Source: Oscillospiraceae bacterium
Lineage (GTDB): Bacteria; Bacillota; Clostridia; Oscillospirales; Ruminococcaceae
Assembly: GCA_902363145.1 (NCBI GenBank)
Contig: CABIZB010000001.1
Coordinates: 186,001 to 250,000, forward strand
Direction: 5' to 3'
Length of the DNA: 64,000 nucleotides
Positions 51,601 to 59,966 of the stretch are shown piece by piece (the first letter of the stretch is position 1; each line of letters starts with the position of its first letter). A program made the position numbers and the translations under genes. The notes below the pieces were generated by a model. That model worked only from the letters and a program-made list of their open reading frames with translations, had not been told where the DNA came from and ran no database searches.

Positions 51601-52776
51601 TTACTTGATTCTTGCAACTCCCGTTTCAATGGCAGCCTTTCTTACAGCTTCCGCAACTCTCTGAGCCATCCGGTGGTCAAGAGCATCGGGAATGATGTAT
51701 TCGCTGCACAGCTTGTCTGCAGGAACTGACTCCGCAATGGCACGGGCTGCGGCAATGTTCATTTCATCGTTTATGCGGGAGGCACGCACATCAAGAGCAC
51801 CTCTGAAAATGCCGGGGAAAGCAAGCACGTTGTTTATCTGGTTGGGATAATCGCTTCTGCCTGTTCCCACAACGGCTGCGCCCGCTTTCTTGGCAAGCTC
51901 GGGAAGAATTTCGGGGTCAGGGTTTGCCATGGGGAAGAGGATAGGCTGGGGAGCCATGCTCTTTACCATTTCCTCGGTAACACAGTTAGGTGCGGAAACT
52001 CCGATAAACAGGTCAGCGCCCTTAATGACCTCGGCAAGAGTACCCTTTTCGCAGTTCTGGTTTGTGATGTCGGCAATAAGCTCCTTTTCATGGTTCTGAC
52101 CGTCCCTGCCCTTGTAAATAGCTCCGTGGCGGTCGCACATAATAACATTTTTCAGACCCATTGCAATAAGCAGCTTGACTATGGCAATGCCGGCAGCACC
52201 TGCTCCGCTGGTGACAGCCTTGATGTTCTCGATTTTCCTGTTGGTGAGCTTGAGAGCATTGATGACAGCCGCAAGAGTTACAACGGCAGTTCCGTGCTGG
52301 TCATCGTGGAATACGGGGATATCGCATTCCTCCTGGAGACGTCTCTCAATCTCAAAGCAGCGGGGAGCAGAGATGTCCTCCAGATTTATTCCGCCAAATG
52401 AGCCAGAGATAAGGCGTACAGTTTTGATGATCTCCTCAGTGTCCTTGGAAGCCACGCAGATGGGAATGGCATCAACATCGCCGAATTCCTTGAACAGTGC
52501 GCTCTTGCCCTCCATAACAGGCATAGCGGCGAGAGGGCCGATGTCGCCCAGTCCCAGAACAGCAGTTCCGTCTGTGATGACTGCAACCAGATTGGAGCGG
52601 CGTGTGTATTCATAGCTCAGGTCGGGATCTTTTTCAATAGCAAGGCAGGGAGCCGCAACGCCCGGGGTGTATGCGATAGAAAGGTCGTCCCTTGTTTTAA
52701 GGGGAACACGGCTGATGACCTCTATCTTGCCCTTCCACTGGCTGTGTTTTTTCAGTGCTTCTTCCGAATAGTTCAT
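51601..52776 (-). CDS. NAD(P)-dependent malic enzyme
   Basis: Malic enzyme decarboxylates malate to pyruvate with reduction of NAD(P). The 391-residue protein shows YTPGVAAPC, VAVITDGTAVLGLGDIGP with the metal-binding and catalytic stretch, EDISAPRCFEIERRL, VFHDDQHGTAVVTLAA and the nucleotide-binding GAGAAGIAIVKLL. It is the short bacterial form without the phosphotransacetylase-like extension. AAAGGAAAT precedes the ATG at 52776 and a promoter lies at 52850-52878. Converging on the pfl locus, it feeds pyruvate metabolism in the same direction. Cofactor preference cannot be told. Confidence 0.94.
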   Translation of the reverse strand: MNYSEEALKKHSQWKGKIEVISRVPLKTRDDLSIAYTPGVAAPCLAIEKDPDLSYEYTRRSNLVAVITDGTAVLGLGDIGPLAAMPVMEGKSALFKEFGDVDAIPICVASKDTEEIIKTVRLISGSFGGINLEDISAPRCFEIERRLQEECDIPVFHDDQHGTAVVTLAAVINALKLTNRKIENIKAVTSGAGAAGIAIVKLLIAMGLKNVIMCDRHGAIYKGRDGQNHEKELIADITNQNCEKGTLAEVIKGADLFIGVSAPNCVTEEMVKSMAPQPILFPMANPDPEILPELAKKAGAAVVGTGRSDYPNQINNVLAFPGIFRGALDVRASRINDEMNIAAARAIAESVPADKLCSEYIIPDALDHRMAQRVAEAVRKAAIETGVARIK

Positions 52777-52849
52777 ATTACATTTCCTTTCTGTATATTC
52801 ATATGTTTATACACTCTTATAAATAATATGCGGATATTTGTTTAATTTT

Positions 52850-52878
52850 AGTATATACTGCCATCATTGCTTTGTCAA
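52850..52878 (-). promoter_or_regulatory. Promoter of the malic enzyme gene
   Basis: On the minus strand TTGACA (52878-52873), 17-base spacer, TATACT (52855-52850). Confidence 0.85.
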
Positions 52879-52900
52879 GTTAAAATCCCTTAGCGGCTCA

Positions 52901-52929
52901 TTGACACGCCGCTTATATTGCGCTATAAT
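52901..52929 (+). promoter_or_regulatory. Promoter of the phosphoesterase gene
   Basis: TTGACA, 17-base spacer, TATAAT; 30 bases before the start at 52959. Confidence 0.9.
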
Positions 52930-52958
52930 ATTCATATCACAAACTTCGGAGGAATAAG

Positions 52959-53792
52959 ATGACGAAAAAGGACAAGCCGACAAAGAAATACATCTTCCTG
53001 AAAATACTTGGAGCGCTTGCGGCAGTGGTTTTTATACTATTCGCTGTAAGCTTTCCCCTGAGAACAGTCCGCTATACACTTGTGAGTCGCAAGGTCACCA
53101 AAAAAGTGCGCATCGTTCAGATATCCGACCTGCACAGTTGTTCATACGGCAAGAATATGAAAAATCTCATCAATGCAGTAGATGCGGCTGAGCCTGATAT
53201 TATCGTGCTCACAGGTGATATTTTCGACATCAGGACGGATAATAAAAATTCCGACACATTGCTTAAAGCTATTGCGAAAAAATATCCCTGCTACTACGTT
53301 TCGGGTAATCATGAGTACTGGGGGAATATGTGGGAAACTTTCAGCAGGCGTGCGGAGAGCTTCGGCGTTACCGTGCTTCAGGGCGAAAATGTTGATATTG
53401 ACGGTATTATGATATGCGGAGCGTCGGCAAAGTCTGATATCGGCGACAGTGTGAAGGTGTGTGCCGACAATGCCGATACAAATAACTTCAATGTCCTCCT
53501 TGCCCATTTTCCCGAGAAGATTGACTTTTACCGTTCATTCGGCAAGTTTGACCTGGTGCTTTCGGGTCATGCTCATGGCGGACAGTGGCGGCTCCCTCCG
53601 TTTATGAACGGTCTTTATGCACCGGGACAGGGACTTTTTCCGAAATATGCAGGCGGAAGATATGATTTTGATGACACGACGTTTATCGTCAGCAGGGGAC
53701 TGAGCCGTACTATTGAAAGAATACCCCGCATATTCAACAACCCTGAGCTTGTTGTTATCGACATTTTGCCCGAAGGTGAGGACGGAGAATGA
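52959..53792 (+). CDS. Membrane-anchored metallophosphoesterase
   Basis: The 277-residue protein has one N-terminal transmembrane helix (about residues 12-33) and then a calcineurin-like phosphoesterase domain with all motifs: VQISDLHS, VLTGDIFD, SGNHEYWG, LLAHFPEK and LSGHAHGGQWRLPPF. It belongs to the YaeI/YkuE-like group that may act on lipid or nucleotide phosphates. GGAGG precedes the ATG. It overlaps the next gene by four bases, so they share translation. Confidence 0.87.
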   Translation: MTKKDKPTKKYIFLKILGALAAVVFILFAVSFPLRTVRYTLVSRKVTKKVRIVQISDLHSCSYGKNMKNLINAVDAAEPDIIVLTGDIFDIRTDNKNSDTLLKAIAKKYPCYYVSGNHEYWGNMWETFSRRAESFGVTVLQGENVDIDGIMICGASAKSDIGDSVKVCADNADTNNFNVLLAHFPEKIDFYRSFGKFDLVLSGHAHGGQWRLPPFMNGLYAPGQGLFPKYAGGRYDFDDTTFIVSRGLSRTIERIPRIFNNPELVVIDILPEGEDGE

Positions 53793-54796
53793 CTCAAAGG
53801 ATAAACTGGCTGAAAATAGCCAAAACAGCCGTGGGAGCAGCCATTGCAGCGGCCATAGCATACGGTCTGGGGCTGAACTACGCCGTTTCAGCGGGGATAA
53901 TCTGCCTGCTGACGGTCTGCGATACCCGCAAGGAAACGCTGATGGTCACGCTCAAGCGTCTGATGGCTTTTGCGGCGGTAACGCTGCTGTGCACTGCCGT
54001 GTTCTCGGTGGCAGGGTTCAGTATCCCTGCTCTGGGAGTGGTTCTGGCGGTATTTCTCGCATTCTGCAGCGGGCTTGATATTAACGAGGCAGCCGCCATG
54101 AACAGCGTTATTGCGACTCACTATTTCGCCTCGGCGGACTGCTCTCCCCAGATAATGCAGAATGAGCTGACGCTTTTTGTTATCGGCGCAGGGATCGGCG
54201 TTCTGATGAACATTTTTGTGCCCACGGGCATCGGCAGGATACGCAGTATCCAAAAGGAGACCGATGAAAAGATCAGGCAGATAATCTCCCGAATGTCCGT
54301 GTATATCCTGGCGGAGGATAAAAGCGGCTACACAGGCTCATGCTTTGACGAAACTTCACGGCTGCTGACAGACCTGAAAAACTGTTCCCTCAGATACATC
54401 GGAAACTCCTTTGCTGAGGAGAAGGATTATTTCCTGAAATACGTTGAGATGCGCATAAGCCAGTGCGGCGTTCTTATGGGCATATACAAGGATATTATGG
54501 CGCTGAACCCCATACATGAGTACGGCAAGCCCATATCGGACTTCCTTGCGAAAATGAGCGGGGAGTTCCATGAGATAAACGATGCCGCAGGGCTGCTGGA
54601 GGATATTGACGGTCTGTTTGCCCATTATTCTGCCGAGAAGCTGCCCGCAGACCGCAGCGAGTTTGAATCCCGTGCGCTGATGTACCATATAATATGGGAC
54701 CTGAAACGCTTCGTGACCCTGAAAGCGGATTTTGCGGCAGAGCTTTCCGAAAACGAAAAGAAAAGATACTGGAACATCGTGCATGAGAAAAAATAA
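53789..54796 (+). CDS. Aromatic acid exporter-like (DUF939) membrane protein
   Basis: The 335-residue product has an N-terminal half of about five or six hydrophobic segments (residues 8-150) and a C-terminal helical cytoplasmic half. The start LKIAKTAVGAAIAAAIAYGLG and the layout fit the ArAE_1 (DUF939) family common in Firmicutes, whose transport role is presumed from distant homology. It overlaps the phosphoesterase stop by four bases (ATGA). A terminator is not obvious; the L10 promoter begins 22 bases downstream. Confidence 0.75.
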   Translation: MTQRINWLKIAKTAVGAAIAAAIAYGLGLNYAVSAGIICLLTVCDTRKETLMVTLKRLMAFAAVTLLCTAVFSVAGFSIPALGVVLAVFLAFCSGLDINEAAAMNSVIATHYFASADCSPQIMQNELTLFVIGAGIGVLMNIFVPTGIGRIRSIQKETDEKIRQIISRMSVYILAEDKSGYTGSCFDETSRLLTDLKNCSLRYIGNSFAEEKDYFLKYVEMRISQCGVLMGIYKDIMALNPIHEYGKPISDFLAKMSGEFHEINDAAGLLEDIDGLFAHYSAEKLPADRSEFESRALMYHIIWDLKRFVTLKADFAAELSENEKKRYWNIVHEKK

Positions 54797-54818
54797 TTTA
54801 AAAAATTCAAAAAAGCCC

Positions 54819-54847
54819 TTGACAAGCGCTGAAAAGTATGATATTAT
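54819..54847 (+). promoter_or_regulatory. Promoter of rplJ-rplL
   Basis: TTGACA, 17-base spacer, TATTAT. Confidence 0.88.
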
Positions 54848-54854
54848 ATTAAAG

Positions 54855-55007
54855 TCGTTAAAAACGATGAAGAGCTATCATATTCTAAAGACAGCAGGTG
54901 ACTATGCAAAGCAATTTGCAGAAATCGTAAATCCTGCCGAGGAAAGATTGCTGTACATTATAAATGTATGCCCTTTCCTGTCATTTGAAGGAAAGGTTTT
55001 TCTTTTT
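54855..55007 (+). promoter_or_regulatory. L10 ribosomal leader
   Basis: The leader holds AGCAGGTGACTATGCAAAG and TAAATCCTGCCGAGGAA, which are the conserved L10-binding parts of the L10 leader, then a terminator hairpin CCTTTCCT ... AGGAAAGG followed by TTTTTCTTTTT (54972-55007). Binding of L10-L12 should favour early stop of transcription. Confidence 0.85.
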
Positions 55008-55053
55008 ATGAATGGGTAGCATAATTTTCAACTTTTTACGGAGGTGAAATTTT

Positions 55054-55566
55054 ATGCCAAGCGCACAGGTTCTCGAATCCAAGAAGGCAAGAGCTGCTGT
55101 TGTAACCGATCTTATCAAGAATTCTTCAGCAGGTGTTCTTGTTGACTACAGAGGTATTACCGTTGAGGAAGATACTCAGCTCAGAAAGGAGCTCAGAGAA
55201 GCAGGTGTAACTTACTTTGTTGAAAAGAACACAATGCTCCGTATCGCACTCAAGGAAGCAGGTCTTGATGATCTTTGCAGCGTACTCGAGGGTACAACCG
55301 CAATCGCAGTTTGCGACCACGATCAGACCGCTCCCGCAAGAATCCTCGGTAAGTTTGCTGAAGCACACGACGATAAGTTTACCCTCAAGGCAGGCTACGT
55401 TGACGGCGTTATCTATGACGCTAAGGGTGTTGAGGCTCTTTCCAAGATTCCTTCCAAGGAGACACTGCTTGCTCAGCTGGTTGGCTCTCTCCAGGGTCCC
55501 ATGCAGAAGCTTGCTGCTACACTCAAGGCTCTCGCCGACAAGAAGGCAGAGGAAGAGGCTGCTTGA
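55054..55566 (+). CDS. rplJ: 50S ribosomal protein L10
   Basis: The 170-residue protein forms the base of the ribosomal stalk. It begins MPSAQVLESKKARAAVVTDL and contains GVLVDYRGITVEEDTQLRKEL and YFVEKNTMLRIAL. The C-terminal helix ends in KKAEEEAA, which binds L7/L12 dimers. GGAGGTGAAA precedes the ATG. rplK and rplA, often upstream, are not in the window. Confidence 0.97.
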   Translation: MPSAQVLESKKARAAVVTDLIKNSSAGVLVDYRGITVEEDTQLRKELREAGVTYFVEKNTMLRIALKEAGLDDLCSVLEGTTAIAVCDHDQTAPARILGKFAEAHDDKFTLKAGYVDGVIYDAKGVEALSKIPSKETLLAQLVGSLQGPMQKLAATLKALADKKAEEEAA

Positions 55567-55626
55567 TCATAACGATCGTATGGCTGCCTGAAAAAATTAA
55601 ATCAAAATATAAAGGAGATTATTATC

Positions 55627-56001
55627 ATGGCTTCTGAGAAAGTTACAAATATTTTAGAAGAAATCAAGGTTCTTTCCGTTCTTGAGCTTGCTGAGCTCGT
55701 AGAGACTATCCAGGAAGAATTCGGCGTAACAGCTGTTGTTGCAGCTGCAGGTCCTGCAGCAGGTGCTGGCGCAGCTGCTGAGGCTGAGAAGACTGAGTTT
55801 GACGTTGTTCTCGCTTCCTTCGGTGAGAAGAAGATGGACGTTATCAAGGCTGTTAAGGATGCTTGCGGTCTTTCCCTTAAGGAAGCTAAGGAAGCTGTTG
55901 AGGCTGCTCCTAAGACTCTTAAGGAAGCTGCTCCCAAGGCTGAGGCTGAAGAGCTCAAGGCTAAGCTCGAAGCTGCCGGCGCTACTGTTGAGCTCAAGTA
56001 A
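55627..56001 (+). CDS. rplL: 50S ribosomal protein L7/L12
   Basis: The 124-residue acidic stalk protein has an N-terminal dimer domain ([20 protein letters not shown]), an alanine-rich hinge (about residues 38-55) and the C-terminal factor-binding domain ([20 protein letters not shown]). AAAGGAG precedes the ATG at 55627. It is 60 bases behind rplJ and followed by a strong terminator. Confidence 0.98.
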   Translation: MASEKVTNILEEIKVLSVLELAELVETIQEEFGVTAVVAAAGPAAGAGAAAEAEKTEFDVVLASFGEKKMDVIKAVKDACGLSLKEAKEAVEAAPKTLKEAAPKAEAEELKAKLEAAGATVELK

Positions 56002-56025
56002 TCTGAGTTATAACATAAGCTTTTC

Positions 56026-56059
56026 AAAGGCTGCTGCACATTTGTGCGGCAGCCTTTTT
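56026..56059 (+). terminator. Terminator of rplJ-rplL
   Basis: AAAGGCTGC...GCAGCCTTT hairpin with inner GCACA/TGTGC pairing, followed by TTTTT. Confidence 0.9.
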
Positions 56060-56083
56060 CGTTTGTCAGCCGTTAGGGCATTC

Positions 56084-56185
56084 ATACTAATCACCAATAA
56101 AACTATAGACAAAAAATCATCGCATAATCCATATACGCAAGATTATGCTCGATTTTTTGTATAGTTTTTAATTGGTTCTTAGTAT
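56084..56185. repeat. 102-bp palindromic element
   Basis: A near-perfect inverted repeat with arms of about 45 bases (56084-56129 and 56141-56185) and an 11-base loop; about eight mismatches or gaps. Read from the right it starts ATACTAAGAACC, the same 12 bases that begin the 163-bp element copy at 63584. No reading frame lies inside. The rest of 56060-56455 holds only the promoter at 56352. Confidence 0.75.
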
Positions 56186-56351
56186 CAGTTTATCAAATTT
56201 TTTTGACATAACGTGTCTGTTTGTAAGGATATGCTGATATAACGAAACTGATTGTTTAATTGAGCACTTTCGTAATATAAAACACACTAAAAATACACAA
56301 AACAATACGTTAAGATTGCATAAAATGTCTATATTTGTCAAAGGCTTTTTA

Positions 56352-56380
56352 TTGATATGGAACGACAGATGTTGTATACT
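56352..56380 (+). promoter_or_regulatory. Promoter of the surface-protein cluster
   Basis: TTGATA, 17-base spacer, TATACT, about 75 bases before the TasA-like gene. Confidence 0.75.
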
Positions 56381-56455
56381 GAAATTGGGTAAATTAAGAA
56401 AACAATGCCTATGGCTTATTTTGCTTAATATAATTTTGTGAAAGGCTGATAAAAT

Positions 56456-57454
56456 ATGAAAACTCGTTCTAACGAAAACAACAAGAATTCTGCTGCCAAG
56501 AAGATAATCCCTGCAGTGGGTATGCTTGCATTATCCGCCACAATGCTTTCTACTTCTACATACGCATGGTTCACCATGAACAAGGAAGTTGAGATGACCG
56601 GCCTTAGCATGACAGCGGCTGTTGGTGAGGGTATGGAGATTTCACTGGCTTCTGTTACAGGAAATAATGCTTTGGCTTTTGAAGGTCAAAATTTCGAGAA
56701 TAATCATCCAAAGGATGTTGATACTGAACTTGGATGGGGAAGTGCAGTTGTAGTAGATGAATATTACGAAAGCATTGGTGCAATCAAGCCAGCTTCTTCA
56801 GTTGACGGAAAAAAATTATATGATGCTAAAGATGCAACCAACGGCGGCAGAACAGCTACTGAGTTTACAGAAGTGGATACTGAGGCAGAATTGAAGCAGA
56901 GAACCTCAAAATTGAGTGAACCAATAAAGTCGGATGGAGCATCGGGATACTATGTTGATATTCCTGTTCATCTCAGAACAAACAAAAAGGCACCAGGAGC
57001 TGAGGCTACAGGAGATATTTACTATAAGATGACTATTTCATCATATGACCCTGAAAATCCTAATGATGCAGGTTCCACTGATCTGTATAAGGCAGTAAGA
57101 GTTGCCTTTTTGGACTATGACAGCACCAGCACACTTAGTTCTAAAATCTATGGCATAGATAGTGCTTATTATGATTCCACAAATGCTGTAAGCGGAGAGT
57201 CAGCAAAAACAGCTTCTAACATTACAACGGATGGTGTGTATGCAACAGATGCTTACAAAACAGGTGCATATAAGGATTCAATGATGGATCTTCCTCTTGC
57301 AGCAACAGGAGAAAACTATGGACACCTTGATTTTGTAGTTCGTGTATGGCTCGAGGGCGAAAGCACTTCCTGCTATAACGACAAACAGGGTCAGAGCTGG
57401 AATATTGATCTTTCATTCTCTTTGGGTGATCCTGCGGCTAATGCAGAAGGCTAA
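56456..57454 (+). CDS. SipW-type exported protein (TasA/camelysin-like)
   Basis: The 332-residue protein has a basic N-terminus, a hydrophobic helix (about residues 17-38) and the STSTYAWFTMNKEV junction that marks SipW-dependent signal peptides, in which cleavage occurs near YAWFT. The mature part is beta-rich, polar and nearly without cysteine, as in the biofilm fibre proteins TasA and CalY. Its last part (HLDFVVRVWLEGESTSCYND) matches the C-terminus of the 261-residue gene downstream. GAAAGG precedes the ATG. It is the first gene of the cluster and is followed by a hairpin, which suggests it is made in excess. Confidence 0.8.
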   Translation: MKTRSNENNKNSAAKKIIPAVGMLALSATMLSTSTYAWFTMNKEVEMTGLSMTAAVGEGMEISLASVTGNNALAFEGQNFENNHPKDVDTELGWGSAVVVDEYYESIGAIKPASSVDGKKLYDAKDATNGGRTATEFTEVDTEAELKQRTSKLSEPIKSDGASGYYVDIPVHLRTNKKAPGAEATGDIYYKMTISSYDPENPNDAGSTDLYKAVRVAFLDYDSTSTLSSKIYGIDSAYYDSTNAVSGESAKTASNITTDGVYATDAYKTGAYKDSMMDLPLAATGENYGHLDFVVRVWLEGESTSCYNDKQGQSWNIDLSFSLGDPAANAEG

Positions 57455-57473
57455 TTAAACAATTTAAAGTGAG

Positions 57474-57505
57474 GGTAATGCTGTACAGAAATGTATGGTA
57501 TTACC
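57474..57505 (+). terminator. Attenuator hairpin after the TasA-like gene
   Basis: A 14-pair stem including G-U pairs (GGTAATGCTGTACA / TGTATGGTATTACC) capped by GAAA and followed by TTTGCGTTGTTT. The T-run is broken, so partial read-through into the downstream genes is likely. Confidence 0.65.
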
Positions 57506-57599
57506 TTTGCGTTGTTTATAGGGATAATAAGATTTTTTCGTTTTACGCTTGCTTTGTGTCGAAATTTGTACATTTTAGCCGAAAGTTGAGGTGAGAAAT

Positions 57600-58376
57600 A
57601 TGTCTGATATAAATACTACGGTTGACGGCGTGCGTGCCATAGAAATGCGCTACCGTGCCATATGGTCATCTGCCGAAAAGCTTCCTGCTTTTTATCAGAG
57701 CAGCATAAGGCTTAATTCTCCCGATATGGGTGTGCTTCTGCCTGAGCGGTTCATGCCTGTTATTGAGGCTGATGACAGATGTATTTCCATATTCAGGCTT
57801 GCACTTCTCCAGACGGTGAAAGCTGCCGAAAAATTTAATGACCGTGGACTTGATTTTGACTGGGTCTCGGTTTTTATTCCTCAAATGCTTTTAGGCAAGA
57901 GCAACTGTGTTAAGACAGTCAGGGATTTTACGGCAAAAATAGAGGCTATCCCGCAGGGGATATGCTTTGAGCTGCCCGAATCCGTTCTTGCCAACAGCGG
58001 CAGCTGCGAGTCCATAAAGCAGCTCAGAAAAGCAGGATATCATATAATGCTTACAGGTGTTGACAGCGAAAGGTTTCCGCTTTTCAGGCTTGCCGAGCTG
58101 GAGCCTGAATATGTTATGCTGAATGAAAGCATCACCCGCAGGCTGGGCAAGGATTATGACACCGATTCCTGCATAAGCACCCTTACCTCGTTTATCAGCG
58201 GTCTTGGAGCAGAGACCATTGCAGCGGGAGTTTCTTCTGCGGAAGAGGCAAATGAGCTTAGTGAGCTTGGCTGCTCATATTTCACAGGCAGTGAAAACGG
58301 AATGTTTTCGGGCAAATTTGTACCAGACAGGTTTATCCGCAGGAAAAATCAGGCATCGGACAATTCATCGCAATAA
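57600..58376 (+). CDS. Degenerate EAL-domain protein
   Basis: The 258-residue protein follows the EAL phosphodiesterase fold throughout: an opening YQSSIRL...GVLLPERFMPVIEAD, FELPESVLAN in place of the E-x-x-E-S-x-L strand, and a closing AAGVSSAEEANELSELGCSYFTG in place of AEGVE...GC...QG. But the signature EAL glutamate, the DDFGTG aspartates and the AEGVE glutamate are lost, so it should not hydrolyse cyclic-di-GMP; it might still bind it or act as a protein partner. GAGG precedes the ATG at 57600. Confidence 0.75.
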   Translation: MSDINTTVDGVRAIEMRYRAIWSSAEKLPAFYQSSIRLNSPDMGVLLPERFMPVIEADDRCISIFRLALLQTVKAAEKFNDRGLDFDWVSVFIPQMLLGKSNCVKTVRDFTAKIEAIPQGICFELPESVLANSGSCESIKQLRKAGYHIMLTGVDSERFPLFRLAELEPEYVMLNESITRRLGKDYDTDSCISTLTSFISGLGAETIAAGVSSAEEANELSELGCSYFTGSENGMFSGKFVPDRFIRRKNQASDNSSQ

Positions 58377-58444
58377 CATCATGAGCATTACAGGATGAGA
58401 TTTTCGGCAATTTAAATATTACTGTATAGAATAGAGTTCTGATC

Positions 58445-59230
58445 TTGACTAAAGATGAAATAAAAACGGTGGATAATGCTGAACCTGCCGATACATATAC
58501 CGAGACCGAACAGGACAGCAGGAACAGGGCTGCCGATATTCTCACCCTGCGGCGAACTGCGGTGGAGGCGAGACGTCATAATGTCGTAGTCCGTGTAATA
58601 AGTGTTCTTCTGGTGGTTCTGATAGCTCTTGTTGCTATTGCATATGCGGTGTCCTATTTTTATGACAGGTTCGGAAGCTTTACCGTTACCGTCAATAAAT
58701 ACGATATGGTAAATCAGGGACTTACTCTTTCGGAAACACCCGAGTATGAAAAATCGATAGCTACTCTTAATGCGGATATTGTTTATGATATGACAAACAT
58801 AAGCGGAGAAGATCTGCCTTTGAATATCGACAAAATAAACGGCACTCACAACGGCGATAACTATATTGCTTACACCTTTTATCTTATAAATTCGGGAAAC
58901 GATACCGTGGCTTACAGCGGCGAAATGACCATGGAGAACATCACCAACGGCGTTGACGAGGCTGTGAGGATAGCTGTTTATGAAAACGGTGAAAAGACTG
59001 TTTACGGCAAGACCAAATCCGACGGAACAGGCAAGGAAAGCGACTGCGATAAGGAGTTTCAGTCTTCAACAGTGGTAATGAGCACCAAAAATGATAAATT
59101 CAGTCTAGGTGCAAAGGATAAATACACCGTTGTTATATGGCTTGAGGGCAACGACCCTGACTGCCTGGATAACATTATCGGCGGAACGATGAAACTCAGC
59201 ATGAAATTCAAAATTATAGAAAATACCTGA
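58445..59230 (+). CDS. Second SipW-type surface protein, TTG start
   Basis: The 261-residue protein has an acidic cytoplasmic N-terminus of about 45 residues, one transmembrane helix (about 47-70) followed by SYFYDRFGSFTVTVN, and a beta-rich outer part. Its end, DKYTVVIWLEGNDPDCLDNI, is a pattern typical of proteins in clostridial SipW clusters and is shared with the TasA-like gene. No ATG is in frame near the start; TTG at 58445 is the best choice, with only a weak AGAG site. It may be processed by the neighbouring signal peptidases or stay anchored. Confidence 0.7.
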   Translation: MTKDEIKTVDNAEPADTYTETEQDSRNRAADILTLRRTAVEARRHNVVVRVISVLLVVLIALVAIAYAVSYFYDRFGSFTVTVNKYDMVNQGLTLSETPEYEKSIATLNADIVYDMTNISGEDLPLNIDKINGTHNGDNYIAYTFYLINSGNDTVAYSGEMTMENITNGVDEAVRIAVYENGEKTVYGKTKSDGTGKESDCDKEFQSSTVVMSTKNDKFSLGAKDKYTVVIWLEGNDPDCLDNIIGGTMKLSMKFKIIENT

Positions 59231-59280
59231 TAAAAAGCATAATGTCCAAACATAATGATGTGAAAGGAAATGCTCGTAAA

Positions 59281-59934
59281 ATGAAAAAAATACTGAACAA
59301 TATTATAACGGTGATAGCGTGGATTATCCTGGCTTTCGCTCTTATCGTAACGATACTTGTGTTCTCGTCCGACAGGAACAACGGTGTTGCAAGCCTTTTC
59401 GGATATGTTCCCCTTACTGTTGAGTCAGATTCGATGCTTCCCACCTTTGCAAAGGACGATTTCATTATTGACAGGGAAATAGATGATGTCTATACGCTTG
59501 AAGAGGGCGATGTTATCACATTCTGGACTCTTATCAACGGTCAGAGGGTAAAGAACACCCACAGAATAATCGCTGTCAATAACACAGGTGACAATATCAG
59601 CTTTACCACCAAGGGTGATAATAACGACATCAAGGACAGCCTTAATGTTTATCCCGTTGATATTATCGGCAAGTGGACAGGCACCAAGATAAACGGCTTT
59701 GGAAAGGTAATGAGCTTTTTAAGGACAAAGACAGGCTTCTTTATCTGCATAATCATTCCTATGGCGATATTTTTCCTTTTTGAGCTTTATAAGCTTATGG
59801 CAGTTATTGTTGAGGTCAAGACTGCCGCAAAGCCCGAGATAGACGAGGAAGAGATAAAGAAAAGGGCGATCGAGGAATATCTTGCTGAGCAGAAGAAAAA
59901 AGAAGCTCAGTCTGATGAAAAAAATGACGAATGA
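59281..59934 (+). CDS. sipW: SipW-type signal peptidase I
   Basis: The protein has an N-terminal helix, the serine motif VESDSMLPTF and the NTHRI motif in which histidine replaces the usual lysine, which marks the SipW/ER-type (Ser-His) peptidases rather than the standard bacterial Ser-Lys type. A second hydrophobic segment (about residues 165-185) and a charged helical tail follow. The ATG at 59281 has AAAGGAAA about ten bases upstream and gives 217 residues; an earlier ATG at 59242 adds 13. It probably cleaves the two surface proteins upstream. Confidence 0.85.
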   Translation: MKKILNNIITVIAWIILAFALIVTILVFSSDRNNGVASLFGYVPLTVESDSMLPTFAKDDFIIDREIDDVYTLEEGDVITFWTLINGQRVKNTHRIIAVNNTGDNISFTTKGDNNDIKDSLNVYPVDIIGKWTGTKINGFGKVMSFLRTKTGFFICIIIPMAIFFLFELYKLMAVIVEVKTAAKPEIDEEEIKKRAIEEYLAEQKKKEAQSDEKNDE

Positions 59935-59966
59935 TACGTTCTTTCGTATAAGTTTGGAGTAAGCAT

